NCBI RefSeq assembly: GCF_947367085.1
Contig: NZ_CANBCP010000003.1
Location: 1-64,000 of the forward strand
Direction: 5' to 3'
DNA: 64,000 nucleotides
Origin: an uncultured Lactobacillus sp.
GTDB lineage: Bacteria; Bacillota; Bacilli; Lactobacillales; Lactobacillaceae
The position numbers and the translations under genes are program-made. Of the stretch, positions 1 to 9,625 are shown in pieces. Each line of letters opens with the position of its first letter. Positions within the stretch are counted from its first letter, which is position 1. Below the pieces are notes generated by a model. It did no database searches. It worked only from the letters and a program-made list of their open reading frames with translations, and was not told the DNA's origin.

Positions 1-345
<345 letters not shown>

Positions 346-518
346 GAAAATGAGCTGTTTATCGTTTAGCTCTAAAACTTTATTTGAGTTATCTCAAATT
401 TATTGCTTGCGAATTGACTTCGCTTTTGTTTGGGATTTTTAAATCCCGCACACTTTCAGCGAAACTTTGTTCAGTTTTCAAGGTACTACCTGAGCTCGCA
501 ATGCGAGTCAGCTTTTAT

Positions 519-547
519 ATTTTATCACACTCTTTTGATCTTTGCAA
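519..547 (-). promoter_or_regulatory. rRNA promoter P2
   Basis: Minus strand TTGCAA-17 nt-TAAAAT upstream of the 16S leader. Confidence 0.75.
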
Positions 548-599
548 GAACTTTTTCAAATTATTTTTTCAAGTTCTTGTTCTCAAAAGCGGCTTTATA

Positions 600-628
600 A
601 ATATATCATCTTGTGTTTGACTTGTCAA
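600..628 (-). promoter_or_regulatory. rRNA promoter P1
   Basis: Minus strand TTGACA-17 nt-TATATT. Confidence 0.8.
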
Positions 629-862
629 CTTATTTTTTCATCTTTTTTCGTTTTGATGTTCTTTTTCGTTGCCGTCCCAAACAGCAATTAATACTTTACA
701 GGGAAACCACACTTTCGTCAAGCTTTTTTTTCAACTTTTTTCGACTTTTTTATCACTCCGAACTATCGAGTGCTAATTGCTTTAATTCATTCATATTATT
801 TGCTTTTTACAGTTTAAAAGCACGATCTTCCCAAATATATTGTTCGGCAATTTTTATATCAA

Positions 863-893
863 AAAAAGAGACACAAGTGCGTCTCTTTTCTTA
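863..893. terminator. Intrinsic terminator after the APC permease
   Basis: AAGAGAC-ACAAGTGC-GTCTCTT hairpin with A/T tracts on both sides. Confidence 0.65.
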
Positions 894-895
894 AA

Positions 896-2299
896 TTAAT
901 CATTTTGTTGCAACTTGGAATGTTTAATCCCATAAAAACTGTAAACCAAAATCCCAATAACTATCCAAATACTTACCATTATTTTTGTATTAGTTGGAAG
1001 CATGACAATAAAGTAAATACTTAATACTCCTGATAAAATCGGTAAAACGGGATAAAGTGGCATTTTAAATCCATCATTTACTATATCTTTTCTCTTTCTC
1101 AAGGGAATAATTCCAAAAGAGATAAATGCAAAAGCTATCAATGTTCCCGCATTAATCAATGATGCAAGTTCCATTAACGGAATCAAGCCAGCAAAAAATG
1201 CAGCTACTATAGTAGAAATAATTATAGCTTTGTCTGGAATCATCTTTTTAGCATGCACGCTTCCCATTGCATCAGGCAGTAATCCATCTCGGCCTAATGC
1301 ATAAAGTAAGCGTGAACCACCTAATAACATGGTAATCATTGCTGTAAAAATTCCCACTAATGCTCCTAAAGTAATCAGTTTATTCCAAGCATTCAATCCT
1401 ACTACTTTTAAAGCATAAGCAGCTGGATCATCAACATTTAAGTATTTGTAATTGACCATCCCTGTCAAAACTAAAGAAAAACTTACATACAAAATTACAG
1501 CAATTACTACCGTTCCAATAATGCCTTTGACAACATTTTTACCCGGATTAACAGTTTCTGCTGAGTTTGCAGCTAAAGCATCGAATCCAATAAAGGCAAA
1601 AAAGACTGTTGCTGCTGCTGTTGAAATTCCTCCTATTCCCCAAGGAGCAGAGTGGAATTTTTGTGGATAAAATGGCACATAGTTTTCTGTTTTGATATAA
1701 AAAGCCCCAATTACAATGAAGACAACAATAATTGCTACTTTTAAGATAACTGCAAAGTTTTCAATTCTCTTAGATAAGTTAGCTCCTTGATACAAAATCA
1801 AAGCAACAATTAAAACAATGCAGACAGCAGATATATTAATCATGCCGCCTTCTAAAGGACCCGCTTGAACGGCTTTAGGCAAGTGGATGCCGATAGCGTC
1901 TAAAATATTGTTATTAAAATACGAAGCAAAACCGGTTGCTTCTGCTGAGACAGCTAAGAAGTATTCAAGTAATAATCCCCAACCGATTATCCAGCCGATA
2001 ACTTCACCATATATGACGGAACCAAACGAATAAGCAGAACCAGCAACAGGCATAGCGGATGAAAATTCAGCATAAGCCATACCAACCATTCCTGATACTA
2101 CGGCTGCTAATAAAAAGGCGATCGCCACAGCCGGACCAGCATGCTGCGCTGCTTCATGTCCTGGCAAAATAAAAATACCTGTACCGATAACCGCCCCAAT
2201 TCCTAGGGCAACTAAGTCACGCGCATTTAAATGCCTAGTTAATCTAGAATCTGCGCTTAAAAATGAACTGACGGGAACTTTCTTAAAAAAGTCTCTCAT
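896..2299 (-). CDS. APC-family amino acid permease
   Basis: 467 aa, 12-TM-like; N-terminal LGIGAVIGTGIFILPG motif of APC transporters. Confidence 0.9.
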   Translation of the reverse strand: MRDFFKKVPVSSFLSADSRLTRHLNARDLVALGIGAVIGTGIFILPGHEAAQHAGPAVAIAFLLAAVVSGMVGMAYAEFSSAMPVAGSAYSFGSVIYGEVIGWIIGWGLLLEYFLAVSAEATGFASYFNNNILDAIGIHLPKAVQAGPLEGGMINISAVCIVLIVALILYQGANLSKRIENFAVILKVAIIVVFIVIGAFYIKTENYVPFYPQKFHSAPWGIGGISTAAATVFFAFIGFDALAANSAETVNPGKNVVKGIIGTVVIAVILYVSFSLVLTGMVNYKYLNVDDPAAYALKVVGLNAWNKLITLGALVGIFTAMITMLLGGSRLLYALGRDGLLPDAMGSVHAKKMIPDKAIIISTIVAAFFAGLIPLMELASLINAGTLIAFAFISFGIIPLRKRKDIVNDGFKMPLYPVLPILSGVLSIYFIVMLPTNTKIMVSIWIVIGILVYSFYGIKHSKLQQND

Positions 2300-2429
2300 G
2301 CGTACTCTCCTTAATTTATTTTTAATTATTATACATGATTTCTTTTATTTTGCCATTAAAAATTATAACCAAAGTCAAAAAAAGACCCCCGCTAAATTTG
2401 CGGAGATCTTTCAAAGCAGCTATTTCAAA

Positions 2430-4550
2430 CTACTTATCTTCTTTTTTATCAGCTTTTTCTTCTTTTTCAGCTTCTTTGATATCTTTCTTTTCTTGTTCAC
2501 GGGTGTCTTTATCAAACAAAATGTCTTCCAAAATTTCACCATTTAAGTACAAGTGCTTATCATCGATGCTGAATTTAACTTCTTTAGTATCAGGCTTAGA
2601 AACAATCAACTTAGCAGCTGGAGTTTCAAGATCTTGTTCTACAACTCTTCTTAATGGACGAGCACCAAATTCTTTATCGTAACCCTTCTTAGCCAAGTAC
2701 TTCTTAGCATCAGGAGTAACTTCAAGTTTGATGTTTCTCTTAGCAAGTGATTTTTCCATCTTAGCTAAGTAAAGATCTAAGATCTTAAGCATATCATCGC
2801 TAGTTAATGAGTTGAATGGAACAATTGCATCCAAACGGTTCAAAAATTCTGGTCTGAAGTAAACTTCAAGAGCCTTACGTAAAGCATCTTGATCGTCACC
2901 CTTTAGTAACTTATCAGAATATCCAGCATTTGAAGTCATAATAATGATTGTATCCTTGAAGGAAATGGTTCTGCCTTGAGCATCAGTTAAACGACCATCA
3001 TCCATAATTTGAAGCAATGCATTAAAGACTTGTGGATTTGCCTTTTCAATTTCATCAAGCAAAATCAATGAATATGGTTGGTGACGAATCTTTTCAGTTA
3101 ATTGTCCACCTTCACCATAACCAACATAACCAGGTGCTGAACCAATTAACTTGTTAACAGCCATTTGGTCTTGATATTCAGACATGTCCAAACGTACTAA
3201 TGCATCTGCCTTACCAAATAGCTTAATTGCCAATTGCTTAGCTAATTCTGTCTTACCAACACCAGTAGGACCAGTAAGTAAGAATGAACCAGTTGGACGG
3301 TTAGAGTCTTTGAAGACTTGCTTACGAGCAATTGCATCAGTAATGATATCAATTGCCTTATCTTGGTCAATAACAACCTTCTTTAAGTCTGCAGCCAAGT
3401 TAGCGTTCTTTTGAGCTTCGTTAGTGTTGATTTCGCTCATTGGAATACCAGTCTTAGTTTGAATTAAAGAATACATATCTTCAGGAGTAACCTTAAGTTC
3501 ACTTGCTTTACCTGCAGTCTTAAGGTCTTTCTTCAAATCTTCGATTTGTTTCTTGATCTTAGAAGCTTCATCGTATTTTTCGTCTTTAGCTGCTTCTTTC
3601 TTCTTGTCTTCTAAAGCACGGATCTTATTCTTAATTGAAGTTTCGTCTTTTTGATCCATACCTAAAGACTTCTTAGCACCAGCTTCATCCATTAAGTCAA
3701 TGGCCTTATCAGGTAAGTGACGGTCATTGATATAACGATCAGAAAGTTCAGCAGCAAGCTTTAAAGCTTCTGGATCGTATTTAACATTGTGATACTTTTC
3801 ATATCTTGGAGCCAAGCCCTTTAAGATTTGAATAGCATCCTTAATAGTTGGTTCAGGTACTTGAACTGGTTGGAATCTTCTAGCTAAAGCTGGATCTTTT
3901 TCAATTTGTTGGTATTCACTAGTAGTAGTAGCACCAATCACACGAATTTCACCACTAGCTAAAGCTGGCTTTAAGATATTAGCAGCATCCCCAGAATTGT
4001 TTTCTGAATCAGTTGAGCCTGCACCTACAATGTTGTGCAATTCATCGATAAAGAGGATAACATTCTTGTCGCCCTTAGCTTTATCAATAATCTTCTTTAA
4101 TTTTTCTTCAAAACTACCACGTAGTGAAGTACCAGCAACTAATTCGTTAATGTTTAATTCAATGATGTGTGCCTTCTTTAATTTTTCAGGAACATCACCA
4201 TCAACAATTCTTTGAGCCAAACCTTCAACAACTGAAGTCTTACCAACACCAGCAGGTCCAGTTAAAACTGGGTTATTCTTCTTACGTCTACTCAAGATTT
4301 CAATAACTTGGTCAATAATTGCTGTACGACCAATAACTGGGTCATATTTACCCTTTTTTGCTTGTTCGGTTAAATCAACACCAATTGGCTTTTCTTTTTG
4401 TTTGCCATTTTGGGCACCTTGTTGTGGCATTTGACCACCTAAATTTCTTGGTTGATTACCAGACATTCTTGCTCCATCGTTAAAGAAACCGCTATTTAAT
4501 TCATTAAATAAATCGTCAAAATTGTAGTTTCCATCGTCAAAGTATGCCAT
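2430..4550 (-). CDS. clpE: ATP-dependent Clp protease ATP-binding subunit, ClpE-like (Hsp100)
   Basis: Two AAA+ modules (GPAGVGKTSVVEG, GPTGVGKTELAKQL), FIDELHNIVGAG, UVR-like linker. Confidence 0.85.
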   Translation of the reverse strand: MAYFDDGNYNFDDLFNELNSGFFNDGARMSGNQPRNLGGQMPQQGAQNGKQKEKPIGVDLTEQAKKGKYDPVIGRTAIIDQVIEILSRRKKNNPVLTGPAGVGKTSVVEGLAQRIVDGDVPEKLKKAHIIELNINELVAGTSLRGSFEEKLKKIIDKAKGDKNVILFIDELHNIVGAGSTDSENNSGDAANILKPALASGEIRVIGATTTSEYQQIEKDPALARRFQPVQVPEPTIKDAIQILKGLAPRYEKYHNVKYDPEALKLAAELSDRYINDRHLPDKAIDLMDEAGAKKSLGMDQKDETSIKNKIRALEDKKKEAAKDEKYDEASKIKKQIEDLKKDLKTAGKASELKVTPEDMYSLIQTKTGIPMSEINTNEAQKNANLAADLKKVVIDQDKAIDIITDAIARKQVFKDSNRPTGSFLLTGPTGVGKTELAKQLAIKLFGKADALVRLDMSEYQDQMAVNKLIGSAPGYVGYGEGGQLTEKIRHQPYSLILLDEIEKANPQVFNALLQIMDDGRLTDAQGRTISFKDTIIIMTSNAGYSDKLLKGDDQDALRKALEVYFRPEFLNRLDAIVPFNSLTSDDMLKILDLYLAKMEKSLAKRNIKLEVTPDAKKYLAKKGYDKEFGARPLRRVVEQDLETPAAKLIVSKPDTKEVKFSIDDKHLYLNGEILEDILFDKDTREQEKKDIKEAEKEEKADKKEDK

Positions 4551-4581
4551 GTTCTCTACACACTCCTCAGTCTTAAAAATT

Positions 4582-4608
4582 TTAGCACTTGCTAAATTTA
4601 AGTGCTAA
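4582..4608 (-). promoter_or_regulatory. CIRCE-like (HrcA) operator
   Basis: TTAGCACTT-N9-AAGTGCTAA perfect inverted repeat; classical CIRCE is TTAGCACTC-N9-GAGTGCTAA. Confidence 0.75.
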
Positions 4609-4622
4609 CTCTCACAAATCTA

Positions 4623-4651
4623 ATTATAACTCCATCATCTATTAAATCCAA
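4623..4651 (-). promoter_or_regulatory. Sigma-A promoter of clpE
   Basis: TTGGAT-17 nt-TATAAT directly upstream of the CIRCE-like element. Confidence 0.75.
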
Positions 4652-4733
4652 CTGTTATGATTTTTATTTTTACCGAAGAATCAAGCTTGTGAACACTTTC
4701 AAGAAATTGCTGTTTTATTAATAAATTGCACAA

Positions 4734-4768
4734 AAAAAGATTGTGAATTATGTATCACAATCTTTTAA
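4734..4768. terminator. Intrinsic terminator
   Basis: AAAGATTGTGA-attatgta-TCACAATCTTTT hairpin. Confidence 0.6.
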
Positions 4769-4801
4769 TATACATATGAATTTACTTTGATCTAGTTATT
4801 T

Positions 4802-5704
4802 TTACTTTTTTGTCTTTTTATGAAACTGTTTTATTTTGAAGTTGCCTGGATTATTTTTAGCAGGATTTTGTTTATCACTGTCCAATAAGTATTGTTCAAT
4901 TAATTGAACAACCTGCTTATTCTGGGGTAGCGATGAGTGTTGGGCATCTTCGCCTGTCACAGTCATCGTAGTATAGTGCTTAACTTGATTTTGGAAGATA
5001 TATTTCCCTGCAGCCACACTACTTTCTGGAACTAATCCATCAGATTCATAATTTTGACCGCCGGAGACAGAATACACATCTAGATTAGTAGGAATTTTTT
5101 TACGATTTTTAATTAAATCACTCAACATTTCAGTTTTATTATTAATATTTTTTTCGTTGAAGTTAAAAGGTGTCCCTACTGTCATAAGTTTTTTGATAGT
5201 AATGTCTGATGAATAATCACTATAGTAATGTTCAATCCAATAAGTCCAAATCAGTCCCCCGTTAGAGTGTCCAAAAGCTTTAAAGTTATTAAACTTATAT
5301 TGCTGCGATAATCTACTAAAAGCTAAATCAAACCAATCCGCTTGCTTTTTGATATTACTATAACCATCATGATTATTTTCAAATCCAACAACAATAAAGG
5401 GTTCATTATCATTTTTATTGATTCTACCGGTATACTTTAATTTTCCGTCGGTTTTCACTTGAACTTTGAGCAAACTATGCTTTTTATAAGTATCTTTGTT
5501 TAAAAGTTCCACCAATTCATTGAATCTTTCCGTTGTCGCACTTGAGCCCGGAATCATGATGACGGGAGACATTTGTGATTTACGGCGTTCAGCCATATCT
5601 TTATTAACATTTTTCATCCAAAAAAATGTCGGGATCGCAATTATCATTAAAAATACAAATGTACCAATAATAATTAGAATGTTTTTTCGACGATTAGTGA
5701 ACAT
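4802..5704 (-). CDS. Membrane-anchored alpha/beta hydrolase, DUF915-like
   Basis: N-terminal TM, nucleophile elbow GHSNGG, C-terminal His; start chosen at MFTNRRK. Confidence 0.75.
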   Translation of the reverse strand: MFTNRRKNILIIIGTFVFLMIIAIPTFFWMKNVNKDMAERRKSQMSPVIMIPGSSATTERFNELVELLNKDTYKKHSLLKVQVKTDGKLKYTGRINKNDNEPFIVVGFENNHDGYSNIKKQADWFDLAFSRLSQQYKFNNFKAFGHSNGGLIWTYWIEHYYSDYSSDITIKKLMTVGTPFNFNEKNINNKTEMLSDLIKNRKKIPTNLDVYSVSGGQNYESDGLVPESSVAAGKYIFQNQVKHYTTMTVTGEDAQHSSLPQNKQVVQLIEQYLLDSDKQNPAKNNPGNFKIKQFHKKTKK

Positions 5705-7022
5705 ATTCAAAACCTGCTTCCTCAGCATTCAAATTCTCTATTTCGGTTTGAACTTTAGCTGCTATTTTTACTACTGGCCAATAAAGCAAAATGTCCCCAG
5801 CAAATAAAAGCATACTAAAAATAAGGGCACTCCAATTACCGTTAGTTGCCATAAACGAAACAATCGGGCCTGGTGTTCCTGACAAAACTTGATATGCTGA
5901 AGCAGGAATCAAATGAAGCTGAATAAATAAAGCGGCTATTAGCATATTTAAGACAGGAATTAATACATACGAAAACAGGTACATTGGATTCAAAATAATG
6001 GGTACACCTACTAGGGCCCCTTGATTAGAGCCAAAGAAAGTTGGAATAAAGGACCAACGTGCTACTTTATTGGTGTTATCGTGCTTATAAACCAGCAAAA
6101 TAACGATTAATAAGGCAAGTAAAACACCGCTGCCACCAAATTTTCCATAAGATTGATACAAAGCATTTCCCACAAACTTATTTGGAATATTCCAACTTGA
6201 GCCATGTTCTAAGGCGTAATTCAAGTTAGCTACATTCGTTCCACTGCCCATATTAGCAGTTAATGAGTTAAGCGGTTCTCCAATTCCAAACCAGTTTAAA
6301 AATAAAGCTAATGCCAAAAGTGGAATAAACGTCCACAGATTCAGATTGTTTTGACCTTCGTTTTGAAAGAATTGATACACATTTGATGCAATCATTCGTA
6401 CCTGAATTATACTAGTGAAAATCCCAATTACTAAGCCGACAAGCAAAGCGATCGCAGTTGGTCTAAATGATGCAAACGCGCGCCACTCTATTCGATCTGA
6501 ATTTTCTGTATGTTGATGATGAAAATCCACACCCCAAAATCTAAAGATTAGCCCTACTATATATCCAATTACTAAAGCAAATAAAAAACTATGGATACCT
6601 AAAAAACGCCAGTTAAAATTCATCGTAATATTAAAATTGGACGTATCTTGAAAGCGATATGCACATAATAACAAGCTGAGCATCCCCGCGATTCCAGCCA
6701 TTTGAGCATCTTTATGGTAGTAGCGTGCAGTATACTGAGCGCCAAAATAAGCGACCAATAAGCCAAAACTATTAAAAATCACACTTGATAAACCTTGGCT
6801 TGCATACCATGCTGCATCAAAAACCGGATCTGGTAGCCAATTATCGAAATAAAAAATATTTGAAATTAAACTATCAGGTGAAAAAACGCTCCGCCACATA
6901 AATTGAAAAATACTCCCAATAATGGCTAATGGCATCAGAATTGTCAGTGTTCTTTCAGCGATTCTAAAGAAAGATCGTCTTTTAACCCAAACCACCATTT
7001 TAAATATAAGTCTATCTACCAT
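5694..7022 (-). CDS. PTS sugar transporter subunit IIC (cellobiose/lactose-type EIIC)
   Basis: 442 aa polytopic protein; EIIC motifs (FGIGEPLNSLTANMG, NPMYLFSYVLIPVLN). Confidence 0.8.
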   Translation of the reverse strand: MVDRLIFKMVVWVKRRSFFRIAERTLTILMPLAIIGSIFQFMWRSVFSPDSLISNIFYFDNWLPDPVFDAAWYASQGLSSVIFNSFGLLVAYFGAQYTARYYHKDAQMAGIAGMLSLLLCAYRFQDTSNFNITMNFNWRFLGIHSFLFALVIGYIVGLIFRFWGVDFHHQHTENSDRIEWRAFASFRPTAIALLVGLVIGIFTSIIQVRMIASNVYQFFQNEGQNNLNLWTFIPLLALALFLNWFGIGEPLNSLTANMGSGTNVANLNYALEHGSSWNIPNKFVGNALYQSYGKFGGSGVLLALLIVILLVYKHDNTNKVARWSFIPTFFGSNQGALVGVPIILNPMYLFSYVLIPVLNMLIAALFIQLHLIPASAYQVLSGTPGPIVSFMATNGNWSALIFSMLLFAGDILLYWPVVKIAAKVQTEIENLNAEEAGFEYVH

Positions 7023-7155
7023 ATCAATACTCTTTCTGTACGCTTAAATTAATTACTCTCCATTATACGGTAATATGTTAAGTCAGTTATTAATTTTTTT
7101 ATTATTTTAATTATTAAGCCCATGTTATAATTATGCTGAAAAAAAGGAGAAAACG

Positions 7156-7386
7156 ATGGCTAAAAAGAATTTTGAACTAAATGATGATACTGCTCACTTA
7201 CTCAACTACTATTTAAAACGCTCTCAAGGAAATTGGGATGAAGTTATTAATATCGCAATAAAAAAATATATTTGTGACCAATTAAATAGTCAACAAGTTA
7301 AAGATGCTCTCCAACATACAGGAAAAGACGCATTTCCTGCAGAAGATGTCTTACGAAATTTTGGTGATAATTGGATGCAAGATTAA
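7156..7386 (+). CDS. Small conserved hypothetical protein
   Basis: 76 aa ORF with AAAAAGGAGAAAACG SD before the ATG. Confidence 0.6.
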   Translation: MAKKNFELNDDTAHLLNYYLKRSQGNWDEVINIAIKKYICDQLNSQQVKDALQHTGKDAFPAEDVLRNFGDNWMQD

Positions 7387-7484
7387 TATTGATTAGTATG
7401 ATAATTTAATGTACATTATGAGTAAAACCAAGCTGGCCTAAATAGTCGGCTTTTTTTCTACATCAAAAATCAAAGGAGGAATTT

Positions 7485-8684
7485 ATGCTTAAAAAACGTC
7501 CCCAAGATCCAATTCGCTTAATTTGGCTTTTTGCTGGTTCTTTAATCATTAATACCGGGATTAGCTTTATTTGGCCTTTAACTACAATTTATATTCACAA
7601 TTATTTACACGAAACTTTAACAGTAGCTGGCGTTGTCTTATTCATTAACTCCGCTTTTACTATGGTTGGAAATGCCACAGGTGGCTGGTTATTTGATCGT
7701 TGGCATCCCTATCAAACAATTCTAACAGGCGTCAGTATTGCAACTATATCTACTTTACTGTTAGTCTTTTTCCATGGCTGGCCAGCTTATCCTATCCTCT
7801 TAGTAACTCTAGGGTTAGGAAACGGAATAGTAGTAACTGGCTTAAATTCAATTGCAACTTTGATCAAAAGTCGAAATGCCTCTTATATCTTTAATGTTTT
7901 GTACTTTACTCAAAATTTAGGCCTAGTCTTTGGATCATTAATGGTTGGATTTATCTTACCTTACGGAATTACTTACATTTTCCTTCTCGCTTTTATCATG
8001 TTTGCTTTTTTCAATGTCGTAGTCTTATTTGAGTACCGCAAGCTTAATGAAGCACACGAAGGAAAGCGTGAGCAGTCATTCAATTCAGAAGATACTCAAG
8101 TGATCCCCAAAGGATCTACTCAAGCAATTACAGCTATTTTATTCTGCGTCTTTGCAGCTTGGATTGCCTATGAACAATGGAATTCTAATATTTCCTCTTA
8201 CATGCTGTCTCTTCATATGTCAGTGCGTTCATATAGCTTACTTTGGACATTAAATGCCGTCTTAATTGTGACCTTACAGCCATTTTTAACTCATTTTGAT
8301 GATTGGTTGACTCAGCATTTACATGGCAGATTGTATCTTGGATTTAGTTTATTTGGCTTAGCTTTTTTAGTTCTAATTGGAGCCAAACACTATGCTTTCT
8401 TTGCCATTTCGATGGCAACTTTAACAATTGGAGAAATTCTGTCATTCCCAGCAGTTTCAACATTTGTTAATGACCGAGCTAGTGATCGCGACAAGGGCAA
8501 ATATCAAGGCATCGTGCAATCAATTACTTCTGCTGGACGAGCTTTCGGTCCTTTAATTGGGGCCTTGATTATCGATCATAGTTCTTATCGAGTACTGTTT
8601 GTTTTCTGTAGCAGTATTGTTATCATTTCAGTACTTTGCTTTGCCCTAGTTAATAAAATTAACCGAAATAAAAAAGTTGATTAG
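7485..8684 (+). CDS. MFS transporter
   Basis: 399 aa, 12 TM-like; GGWLFDRW loop motif; AAAGGAGG SD. Confidence 0.85.
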   Translation: MLKKRPQDPIRLIWLFAGSLIINTGISFIWPLTTIYIHNYLHETLTVAGVVLFINSAFTMVGNATGGWLFDRWHPYQTILTGVSIATISTLLLVFFHGWPAYPILLVTLGLGNGIVVTGLNSIATLIKSRNASYIFNVLYFTQNLGLVFGSLMVGFILPYGITYIFLLAFIMFAFFNVVVLFEYRKLNEAHEGKREQSFNSEDTQVIPKGSTQAITAILFCVFAAWIAYEQWNSNISSYMLSLHMSVRSYSLLWTLNAVLIVTLQPFLTHFDDWLTQHLHGRLYLGFSLFGLAFLVLIGAKHYAFFAISMATLTIGEILSFPAVSTFVNDRASDRDKGKYQGIVQSITSAGRAFGPLIGALIIDHSSYRVLFVFCSSIVIISVLCFALVNKINRNKKVD

Positions 8685-8706
8685 CCTTGTGCCAATCAAC
8701 TTTTTT
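8668..8706 (+). terminator. Intrinsic terminator of MFS gene
   Basis: AAAAAAGTTGATTAG-ccttgtg-CCAATCAACTTTTTT. Confidence 0.75.
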
Positions 8707-8733
8707 GCTTTATATTTAAGTATAATCTGTACC

Positions 8734-8860
8734 AAAAAAGCCTAATTCCACCAACATCGGAATCAGGCTCACACAGTGTTAGTACCGTCATTCTGACCAC
8801 ATATATAAAAAGATAACACATTTTCGCTACCGGAGAAAATGACTACCTACATGGCGGTAC
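8734..8860 (-). ncRNA. Putative free-standing small RNA
   Basis: Minus strand promoter TTGTTA-17-TAATAT (8867..8895), structured about 127-nt region, terminator GAGCCTGATTCC...GGAATTAGGCTTTTTT. Confidence 0.6.
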
Positions 8861-8941
8861 GAGAAAATATTAGCACATAAAATCAAGTTTAACAACTTTT
8901 TACATACTCTTTTTACAGTTATTTAGTAATTAAAATAAACT

Positions 8942-9592
8942 ATGAAACAAAAAATATCTTTAAATACTCTTTATAATATCATGTATGATCACATGGACCC
9001 CAATGGCTGGTGGCCTGGTAGAAGCGACTGGGAGGTCATTTGGAGCACTGTTTTAATTCAAAATACGAATTGGAAAAACGTTGCAAAAGTTAATATATCC
9101 TTATTTAAGAAAACACAATTTTTACCACAAAACATTTTAAAACTAACCGATCAAGAATTGGCTGATGTTATCAAAAGTACTGGATTTTATACTCGTAAGG
9201 TAAAAACAATCAAAATCTTGGCTAATTTTTTCAAACAATATAACTTTGATCTTGAACAAGTTACTTGTATGCCAAAAGACGAATTACGAAATCAGCTGCT
9301 AAAGCTTCATGGCATCGGACCTGAAACTTCTGACGTCATCTTAATGTATGCTCTACAAAAAGGGGAATTCGTCGTAGATAAGTATTGCCGGCGGCTTTTT
9401 AGCTGCTTAGGAGTTGAATTAGCTAGCTATGATCAAGCAAAAAAACTTATTGAATCGCATCTAGATAATTTCACTTTACGACAATATCAAAATTTTCATG
9501 CAATGATTGATATGTTTAACCAAGAATACAAATTACCCAGCCAATTTAAGGATTCTTTTCTTGCCCCTTATCAATTAATCATCCCACACTAA
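8942..9592 (+). CDS. HhH-GPD DNA glycosylase (endonuclease III-like)
   Basis: LHGIGPETSDVILMYAL hairpin-helix-hairpin plus catalytic Asp (VVDKYCRRLF). Confidence 0.85.
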   Translation: MKQKISLNTLYNIMYDHMDPNGWWPGRSDWEVIWSTVLIQNTNWKNVAKVNISLFKKTQFLPQNILKLTDQELADVIKSTGFYTRKVKTIKILANFFKQYNFDLEQVTCMPKDELRNQLLKLHGIGPETSDVILMYALQKGEFVVDKYCRRLFSCLGVELASYDQAKKLIESHLDNFTLRQYQNFHAMIDMFNQEYKLPSQFKDSFLAPYQLIIPH

Positions 9593-9624
9593 AAGGCTTA
9601 TATCACTGTGATATAAGCCTTTAT
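9591..9624. terminator. Bidirectional intrinsic terminator
   Basis: AAAGGCTTATATCA-ctg-TGATATAAGCCTTT. Confidence 0.8.
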
Positions 9625-9625
9625 T

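Noticed and set aside
2298-2682. Overlapping plus-strand ORFs 2298..2546 and 2335..2682
   Set aside because: Antisense to the clpE 3' end and the A/T-rich intergenic gap; low-complexity Phe/Ser-rich translations
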